From Gemmatimonadota bacterium (GTDB taxonomy: Bacteria > Gemmatimonadota > Gemmatimonadetes > Gemmatimonadales > GWC2-71-9), in the NCBI GenBank assembly GCA_003221005.1, contig QHTZ01000073.1, forward strand, positions 1-43,442: DNA of 43,442 nt. Direction: 5' to 3'. A model generated the notes under the pieces. It saw nothing but the letters and a program-made list of their open reading frames with translations, was not told the origin of the DNA and searched no databases. The position numbers and the translations under genes were made by a program. Shown here piece after piece: positions 36,634-43,442 of this stretch; the stretch's first letter is position 1; the number at the start of each line of letters is the position of its first letter.

Positions 36634-37161
36634 ATGAGGACGATCCACAGATATCTGGCGGCGGGGCTCGGTCTCGCGGCCCTGGTCGCGCTCGGCGCGG
36701 AGCGCGTGCAGGCTCAGGCGCAGCCGCCGGCGGCGCCAGCCACGCCCCCTGCGCCAGCGGTGCCGGCCGCACCGGCTGCGCCAGCGATGCCGGCCGCGCG
36801 GCCCGCCGCCGGGCCGCCCAAGGTGCGCATCACGTCGCCGCAAAACAGGGCCGTCGTGACGGGCACCAGCGTGCATGTGACGCTCGAGGCGCAAGGGATC
36901 GAGATCGCGCCAGCCTCCGAGGAGCGGCCCGGCACGGCGCATCACCACCTGTTCCTCGACACCGATCTCACGTCACCCGAGGTGAAGATTCCCCAGGGCA
37001 CGACTGGGATCATTCACTTGGGCCGCGGTCAGACGGAGTTCACGTTCGACAAAGTGGCGCCCGGACCGCACCGCCTGATCGCAGAGCTCGCCGACTTCAA
37101 CCACATTCCGCTGAAGCCGCCCGCGGTGGACACGGTGCGATTCACGGTCAAAGCCCCGTAA
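36634..37161 (+). CDS. DUF4399-family secreted protein
   Basis: 175 residues from ATG 36634. A signal peptide runs to about 28 (ERVQAQ). An Ala/Pro-rich linker (about 30-62) follows. The folded domain then matches DUF4399: VRITSPQNRAVVTGTSVHVTLEAQGIEIAP, AHHHLFLDTDL with three histidines, IHLGRGQTEFTFDKVAPGPHRLIAELAD, and a final strand VDTVRFTVKAP. The histidine cluster may bind a metal, but the family has no known function. In-frame codons upstream of 36634 lack a signal and are not used. A two-way terminator follows. Confidence 0.85.
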   Translation: MRTIHRYLAAGLGLAALVALGAERVQAQAQPPAAPATPPAPAVPAAPAAPAMPAARPAAGPPKVRITSPQNRAVVTGTSVHVTLEAQGIEIAPASEERPGTAHHHLFLDTDLTSPEVKIPQGTTGIIHLGRGQTEFTFDKVAPGPHRLIAELADFNHIPLKPPAVDTVRFTVKAP

Positions 37162-37180
37162 CCCGGTTCGAGCAACGAAG

Positions 37181-37213
37181 AGGGACCAGCTGCGAGATCC
37201 GCGGCTGGTCCCT
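37181..37213. terminator. Bidirectional terminator between convergent genes
   Basis: AGGGACCAGC (37181-37190) and GCTGGTCCCT (37204-37213) make a 10-bp perfect stem with a 13-base loop, between the DUF4399 gene and the convergent flavin reductase. There is a short TCACTGTAT tail on the plus side but no clean T-run. Confidence 0.6.
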
Positions 37214-37225
37214 TCACTGTATCCT

Positions 37226-37246
37226 CGTCCGCCGTCCCCCGTCCCC
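37226..37246. repeat. 7-base tandem array between convergent genes
   Basis: CGTCCGC, CGTCCCC, CGTCCCC: three units, the same family as the array in valS at 13716-13743. Confidence 0.6.
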
Positions 37247-37250
37247 ACTC

Positions 37251-37847
37251 TCAGCTCTTCAACGCTTTCCACACGACCGCTCGGATCGCCCGCGACCGCT
37301 CTTCCGCGAACCGTTGCGCGGCGGCGAGGTGGTCCTCGTAGTCCTTGCGCCAGTCCGCCGGCATGTTCGCCCGAAAGTACGCGGCCGTCATGACCGAGCC
37401 GCGTGGCGCGCTCGCCTTGCCGTAGCCCACCTCGATCACGTCGCCCAGGAAGCAGGTTGAGCTGCCGGTGTCCATGACGTTCACCACCCGGCACTCGAAG
37501 TGCGCGAAGCACTCGTCGAGCACCGGCGCTCCCAGGCGGCCGAGGCGGTGCGGCACGCCGGCCAGCTTGTCGTGGGTGCGGCCGCTCACGAACCCGAGCT
37601 GATGGACCAGGTCGAGCTGGTCCTCACGCAGCAGATGGAGCACCAGGCGCCCCGTCTCGAAGATCATGTCGTGGCTCAGGTTGAACTTGTGGACGTACAC
37701 CGAGAGGCGCGGGATCGTGGGGACGATCGAGGCGCGCACGGCGCTGTCCGAGATCATCCCGTTGCGCTTGCCGGCGCGCTCGCTCGTGATCGCGACAACC
37801 GGGGACGTGAGATGGCGCAGCAGCTGATACACCTGGTCCGCGTGCAT
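37251..37847 (-). CDS. Flavin reductase-like FMN-binding protein
   Basis: 198 residues from ATG 37847. The fold of the flavin reductase-like / split-barrel family is suggested by LTSPVVAITSERAGKRNGMISDSAVRASIVPTIPRLSVYV, VLHLLREDQLDLVHQLGFVSG and CRVVNVMDTGSSTCFLGDVIEVG. Such proteins bind FMN and either reduce it or act with an oxygenase partner. No partner is obvious. It is 15 bases downstream of a small unknown gene on the same strand, so the two are likely one transcript. Confidence 0.8.
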   Translation of the reverse strand: MHADQVYQLLRHLTSPVVAITSERAGKRNGMISDSAVRASIVPTIPRLSVYVHKFNLSHDMIFETGRLVLHLLREDQLDLVHQLGFVSGRTHDKLAGVPHRLGRLGAPVLDECFAHFECRVVNVMDTGSSTCFLGDVIEVGYGKASAPRGSVMTAAYFRANMPADWRKDYEDHLAAAQRFAEERSRAIRAVVWKALKS

Positions 37848-37862
37848 CTGCCGTCCGGCGCG

Positions 37863-38096
37863 CTAGGCGCGTCGCCGCGCGACGGCGATCAGGTGGCTGT
37901 TGCGGACCGGGATCGCCCACGGGTAGTCGTACGTGGCGCGCAGGCGCTCGCGAAACGTGGTCAGCGCCCGCTCGGACTCCGCGGGCTCGTAGAATCGGAA
38001 GGTCGAATAGTGCCGCGCCCGCTGGTCCAGGCTCCGGACGGACTGGTAGCGGCCCGCAATGGCCCGGAAGTGCTCGCGGAAGGATGGAGACCGCAT
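37863..38096 (-). CDS. Small protein of unknown function
   Basis: 77 residues from ATG 38096. It is basic and aromatic, with FREHFRAIAGRYQSVRSLDQRARHY followed by FRFYEPAESERALTTFRERL and a C-terminal strand WAIPVRNSHLIAVARRR. It has no signal or membrane segment. I do not recognise a family. On the minus strand TTGCCT, an 18-base spacer, and TAAGCT stand just upstream and could be its promoter. It probably shares a transcript with the flavin reductase. Confidence 0.55.
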   Translation of the reverse strand: MRSPSFREHFRAIAGRYQSVRSLDQRARHYSTFRFYEPAESERALTTFRERLRATYDYPWAIPVRNSHLIAVARRRA

Positions 38097-38126
38097 CCCC
38101 TAGCTTAGCCCGGGCCGCGAAGGTCA

Positions 38127-38143
38127 GGCAAGATGCAAGCCGC
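38127..38143 (-). repeat. 17-base upstream motif, copy 3 (inverted)
   Basis: On the minus strand GCGGCTTGCATCTTGCC, a near match to copies 1 and 2, so it has the same orientation relative to the small gene starting at 38096. Between this gene and the divergent tilS. Confidence 0.4.
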
Positions 38144-38149
38144 TAGATT
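38144..38149 (+). promoter_or_regulatory. -10 box for tilS
   Basis: TAGATT ends 10 bases before the tilS ATG, giving a leader of two or three bases. No Shine-Dalgarno is seen. The -35 region is weak and falls in the 17-base repeated motif. Confidence 0.4.
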
Positions 38150-38159
38150 AGTGTCAGTC

Positions 38160-39518
38160 ATGGCCACGCTGCTCGACCGCTTCTCCGCACACGTCGCGCG
38201 GCTCGGGCTCTTCGCGGCGCCCGGGACGGCGCTGGTCTGTGTCTCGGGCGGCGCCGACTCGATCGCGTTGCTCGACCTGATGCACGAGTTCGCCGCCTCT
38301 GCTGGCCTGTCGCTCGTCGTCGCGCACGCGGACCATCAAATTCGGTCGGACAGTCGGACGGTCGGACAGACGGTCGAGGGACTCGCGGAGCATTACGGAC
38401 TCCCCTTCGAGCTCGGCGAGCTGGGTCTTGGCCCGGATGCTTCCGAGACGGTCGCACGACGCGCGCGCTACCGCTGGTTGCGTGACGTGCAGCAGCGTCG
38501 GGGCGCACGTTATCTCGTGACCGCGCACCACCGTGACGACCAGGTGGAGACGGTGCTGTTGCGCGCGCTCTCGGGCACCGGCCCGGCGGGCCTCGCCGGG
38601 ATCCCGGTGCGCGGCCGCGGCGGGCTGGTGCGCCCGCTGCTGCCGTTCACGAAACGCGAGCTCGCGGCGCATGTCGCGGCGCGCGGGCTCCCGGTGCACG
38701 ACGATCCGGCCAATCGCGATCCGCGCCACGCCCGCTCGTGGATTCGCGTCGCGCTGCTGCCGCTGCTCGACGCCCGGCTGGGCGACGCGCTTCCGGCTAA
38801 CCTCCTGCGCCTCGGGCGGCACGCGGCCCGCGAGCGCCGCGCCTGGGACCGCGTCCTCGACATGCTTCCCGATCTCTCGCTGCGCGTCGTGGCCGGGGGT
38901 TTCGACGTTGCTCGCGGCGCACTCGCTCGCTATGATGCCGCCCTGGCCGCCGCCCTGCTCGGCGCCGCGGCCCGGCGTGTGGGCCTGGTGCTCGCGGGGC
39001 AGCGGGCGCAGCGGCTCGCCGCGTTCGCGACGAAGCCGTCGGGGCGGCGCCTCGAGTTACCTGGCGGGTGGGTGGCGGAGACCGCGTTCGATCGCTTGCG
39101 GGTCTGCCGCGGTTTCGAGCAAGCGCCCGAGCCGGTCGTCGCCGCAGCGGAGTGCGGGCGCGCGGTGTTCGGAGAGTTCGTCGTTCGCTGGGAGCCCGCG
39201 CCCGCGCCGCCTGCCCTCGAGCGCAGCGGCTGGACGACTTGGGTCGGCGGCGCGGGGTGGCAGCTCCGCCCGTACCAAGCGGGCGACCGTGTGATGCCGC
39301 TCGGCGGCGTGGGCCACCGCCCGGTGCGCCGGCTGCTGATGGAGGCCCAGGTGCCGCGTGGCGAGCGGGGCCGCTACCCCGTAGTCACGCGCGGCGAAAC
39401 CATTGTGTGGGTTCCCGGGATCTGCCGCGGCGCGGCCGATCTGCCGCAGCCCGGAACCCCAGCGGTGCGGCTGGATGTTACCGGGTACAGCGAGCCTGAA
39501 GCAGACCGGCGGGCGTGA
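38160..39518 (+). CDS. tilS: tRNA(Ile)-lysidine synthase
   Basis: 452 residues from ATG 38160. It modifies the CAT anticodon of tRNA-Ile2 to read AUA. The PP-loop motif is VSGGADSIALL (residues 28-38); HADHQIR, SETVARRARYRWL, and VTAHHRDDQVETVLLR follow; the C-terminal part has GDRVMPLGGVGHRPVRRLL. Residues about 62-72 (DSRTVGQTVEG) come from an 8-base array, in a loop right after HADHQIR, close to the active site. It begins the conserved tilS-hpt-ftsH order. Confidence 0.94.
   Translation: MATLLDRFSAHVARLGLFAAPGTALVCVSGGADSIALLDLMHEFAASAGLSLVVAHADHQIRSDSRTVGQTVEGLAEHYGLPFELGELGLGPDASETVARRARYRWLRDVQQRRGARYLVTAHHRDDQVETVLLRALSGTGPAGLAGIPVRGRGGLVRPLLPFTKRELAAHVAARGLPVHDDPANRDPRHARSWIRVALLPLLDARLGDALPANLLRLGRHAARERRAWDRVLDMLPDLSLRVVAGGFDVARGALARYDAALAAALLGAAARRVGLVLAGQRAQRLAAFATKPSGRRLELPGGWVAETAFDRLRVCRGFEQAPEPVVAAAECGRAVFGEFVVRWEPAPAPPALERSGWTTWVGGAGWQLRPYQAGDRVMPLGGVGHRPVRRLLMEAQVPRGERGRYPVVTRGETIVWVPGICRGAADLPQPGTPAVRLDVTGYSEPEADRRA
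38345..38368. repeat. 8-base tandem array inside tilS
   Basis: GTCGGACA, GTCGGACG, GTCGGACA: three units, then GACGGTCG. A 25-base stretch (38343-38367) is the exact reverse complement of 14715-14739 in the valS/thrS divergent promoter. Confidence 0.7.
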
Positions 39519-40028
39519 GCTGGCGGGTATCGTGTTCGACGCGGACACGATCGCCGCGCGGGTGCGCGCCCTAGGCCGCGAGATCACGGCGGCTTATCCG
39601 GACGGCGAGCTGCTAGTGCTGGGATTGCTGAAGGGGAGCTTCATCTTCCTGAGCGATCTGGTGCGGCGCATCGAGCGACCGCTGCAGGTCGACTTCCTCG
39701 TGGCCGCAAGTTACGGCGCCGACACGGTTTCGAGCGGCGAGGTGCGGCTCCTGTACGATCCCGAAACCACGCTGCGGGGTAAGCATATCCTGCTGGTCGA
39801 GGATATCGTGGATACGGGGAAGACGCTCAACCGCATGGTGACGCTGCTGCGGCGGCGTGACCCAAGGAGTCTCGACATCTGCGCCTTGTTGCATAAGCAC
39901 GTCGCCGAGCACCTGGAGCTGGAGCCGGTGTTCGTCGGGTTCGACGCCCCGCGCAGCTTCCTCGTGGGGTACGGGCTCGATCATGCGGAGAATTTCCGGC
40001 ACCTTCCTTATATTGCGAGTCTGACGTA

Positions 40029-40029
<1 letters not shown>
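39475..40029 (+). CDS. hpt: Hypoxanthine phosphoribosyltransferase
   Basis: 184 residues from ATG 39475, overlapping tilS by 44 bases. It salvages hypoxanthine and guanine with PRPP. The PRPP loop is [37 protein letters not shown] is the N-terminal substrate loop, and [29 protein letters not shown] is the conserved end that holds the purine-binding residues. Its TAA shares one base with the ftsH ATG. Order tilS-hpt-ftsH is widespread in bacteria. Confidence 0.94.
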
Positions 40030-42017
<1,988 letters not shown>

Positions 42018-42019
42018 GC

Positions 42020-42029
42020 GGGGGGGGGG
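42020..42029. repeat. Ten-G homopolymer between ftsH and the efflux adaptor
   Basis: A run of ten G lies right after the ftsH stop and 24 bases before the next start. A hairpin GGGCT-ccaggt-AGCCC follows. Tracts of this length can slip during replication and alter leader length. Confidence 0.5.
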
Positions 42030-42052
42030 CCGCGGGCTCCAGGTAGCCCGGC

Positions 42053-43285
42053 ATGACTTCCGCTCCTGATCTTTCCAAACTCCGCATCGATCGCGACCAG
42101 CCGTCGCCCGGCCTGACCCGGGCGCTGCGGCGGGCCCTGTGGTTCGCTGGGGTGGCGCTCGTCTTCAGTGGCGGCCTGTGGGCCTGGCTGCGACGGGGCA
42201 ACGCGGTGCCGGTTGATGTGGTCACGGCGTCCTTGGACGGCGGAAGCGGTGGAGGAGCGGGAGCGGTGAGCGTGGTCGCGAACGGCTACGTGGTCGCGCG
42301 CACCAAGGCCGCGGTGTCGGCGAAGATCCCCGGGCGGCTTGCGTCGCTCGCGGTGAGCGAGGGCTCGGAGGTGCGGAAGGGAGCGGTGATCGCGCGCCTC
42401 GACAACGCCGACTATGTGGCCGCCGTGGAGCAGGCCAACGCGCAGCTCGCGAGCGCGCGGGCGACGCTGACGGAGCTCGCGGCGGACCGCGACGAGCTGC
42501 AACGCGAATTCGTGCGCACCCGCGACCTGCGGGTGCAGAATCCCAACTTGGTGTCGGCGCAGGATGCGGAGGGCGCTGAAAGTCGCGCCCGGCAGGGCGA
42601 GGCGCGGGTCCACGCCCAGGAGGCGCGGGTGGACGCCGCGGCTGCGGCGGTGCGATTCGCGCAAGCGAACCTCGAGAACACGTACGTCCGCGCACCGTTC
42701 GCCGGCACGGTCCTCCGCAAAGAGGCAGAGGTCGGCGAAGTGGTGGCGCCCTCGGTGGGGGGAGGCCTCACTCGCGGCGCGGTCGTGACGATGGCCGATC
42801 TCGCTACGCTCGAAGTCGAGGTGGACGTCAACGAGGCATACATCGCGCGGGTGAAGGGAGGCCAGCGCGCGCGCATCACGCTCGATGCCTACCCCGACAC
42901 CGCGTTCCGGGGCAGCGTGCGCCAGGTCGTGCCGACGGCGGACCGACAGCGCGCGACCGTGCAGGTGAAGGTCTCCATCCTCGATCACGACCCGCGGATC
43001 CTCCCGGAGATGGGCGCCAAGGTCGAGTTTCTCGAGGACGCGGCACCTGCGGCGACGGCCGCGCGCCGCATCACCGTGCCGGCAGCGGCGGTACGGTCGG
43101 AGAACGGGCGGGCCGTGGTGTGGGTCGTGCGCAACGACCGCGTGGAGCGGCGCGAGGTTGACGCAGGTCCCGTGAGTGGTAACTTGCGCGAGATTCGGTC
43201 GGGGCTTTCGGGCGGCGAGCTCCTGGTCGTTGGCGGGCTCGAGAGTCCGCGCGACGGGCAGCGAGTCCGCGCCCGCACGCCCTGA
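42053..43285 (+). CDS. Efflux membrane-fusion (MacA/HlyD-type) adaptor
   Basis: 410 residues. One N-terminal transmembrane helix (about 27-46). The lipoyl-type halves are GYVVARTKAAVSAKIPGRLASLAVSEGSEVRKGAVIARLD and YVRAPFAGTVLRKEAEVGEVV, shown in family terms. Between them is a coiled coil (about 124-205) rich in Ala, Glu and Arg. A beta-barrel and membrane-proximal domain follow. The next gene, an ABC ATPase, makes a MacAB-like tripartite exporter more likely than an RND pump. Substrate unknown. Confidence 0.9.
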   Translation: MTSAPDLSKLRIDRDQPSPGLTRALRRALWFAGVALVFSGGLWAWLRRGNAVPVDVVTASLDGGSGGGAGAVSVVANGYVVARTKAAVSAKIPGRLASLAVSEGSEVRKGAVIARLDNADYVAAVEQANAQLASARATLTELAADRDELQREFVRTRDLRVQNPNLVSAQDAEGAESRARQGEARVHAQEARVDAAAAAVRFAQANLENTYVRAPFAGTVLRKEAEVGEVVAPSVGGGLTRGAVVTMADLATLEVEVDVNEAYIARVKGGQRARITLDAYPDTAFRGSVRQVVPTADRQRATVQVKVSILDHDPRILPEMGAKVEFLEDAAPAATAARRITVPAAAVRSENGRAVVWVVRNDRVERREVDAGPVSGNLREIRSGLSGGELLVVGGLESPRDGQRVRARTP

Positions 43286-43290
43286 TCGTC

Positions 43291-43318
43291 CACCGGTCAC
43301 TCACCACTCACTCCACCG
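43291..43318. repeat. Short 7-base array before the ABC ATPase
   Basis: CACCGGT, CACTCAC, CACTCAC, TCCACCG: two perfect and two degenerate units between the adaptor and the ATPase gene. This is a weak member of the array set. Confidence 0.35.
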
Positions 43319-43322
43319 CGAC

Positions 43323-43442
43323 ATGGCACTGGTCGAGCTACGCAACGTCCACAAATCGTTTCAGCGCGACACTCAGGTCATCGAGGTCTTCGAGAACCTC
43401 ACGCTCGATGTGGCGGAGCGGAGCTTCACCGCGCTGATGGGG
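43323..43442 (+). CDS. ABC transporter ATPase (MacB/LolD type), cut by the window edge
   Basis: 40 residues are visible from ATG 43323. The N-terminus VELRNVHKSFQRDTQVIEVFENLTLDVAERSFTALMG, given here as family pattern, is typical of the MacB/LolD/FtsE group: the aromatic A-loop region, the beta-strand EVFENL, and the lead-in to the Walker A loop. The Walker motifs are outside the window. It lies 37 bases after the adaptor and is probably its energy-coupling partner. Confidence 0.85.
   Translation, partial: MALVELRNVHKSFQRDTQVIEVFENLTLDVAERSFTALMG

Noticed and set aside
36720..36820. The GC-rich Ala/Pro codon repeats in the DUF4399 gene as another tandem array
   Set aside because: They follow codon-level Ala-Pro usage of a linker, without a strict 7- or 8-base period.

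Overview
The window is GC-rich bacterial chromosome, densely packed, with most neighbouring genes overlapping by 1-4 bases. The gene set points to a Gram-negative, didermal, probably aerobic heterotroph: a heptose phosphatase for LPS, an outer-membrane beta-barrel protein, several lipoproteins and a MacA-like efflux adaptor. The barrel protein's style, the Minf_1886-family protein, the DUF2723 protein, and many small secreted proteins suggest Gemmatimonadota or a near relative. This is inference from content; no 16S or phylogeny is available here.

Layout. (1) 1-1922: a small degraded integrative element in a tRNA-Ser(UGA) gene. A 38-base duplication of the 5' half of the tRNA marks its two ends. 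It carries a beta-barrel gene, an integrase cut off before its catalytic domain, and a ribbon-helix-helix regulator with a palindrome over its own start codon. (2) 1997-14667, minus strand: a ten-gene run, valS - lipoprotein - selA - gmhB - PPC-like - purN - dead M42 peptidase paralogue - M42 peptidase - purH - DUF2723. Almost every junction overlaps; the last gene is broken by an internal deletion with frameshift. (3) 14767-16885, plus: a one-helix membrane protein and thrS, divergent from valS; both sides look leaderless. (4) 17011-24365, plus: thiolase, bioY, CPBP protease, hydroxyacyl-CoA dehydrogenase, acyl-CoA dehydrogenase, a leucine-type amino-acid dehydrogenase, rpiB and glyA, all coupled; the set suits branched-chain amino-acid or short-chain acyl-CoA catabolism. 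(5) 24395-34213, plus: spondin-type lipoprotein, hsp20, lon, Minf_1886, zinc ribbon, Memo-like, nnr, thiL, plsC, then eno-ftsB behind its own promoter. (6) 34241-38096: a response regulator pair behind a CRP-type dyad, tRNA-Met, three small secreted proteins, a flavin reductase and a small unknown. (7) 38160-43442, plus: the conserved tilS-hpt-ftsH block and the start of a MacAB-like exporter.

The most unusual theme is a set of about ten short, slightly degenerate tandem arrays with 7- or 8-base units, scattered through the window. Some lie in frame inside essential enzymes (valS, selA, thiL, tilS). Others lie between genes. Four are inverted pairs, and two of those pairs encode most of the signal peptides of the two adjacent M42 paralogues. 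A separate 18-bp perfect inverted repeat is inserted inside valS. The window shows no CRISPR array, no complete mobile element and no obvious defence system.
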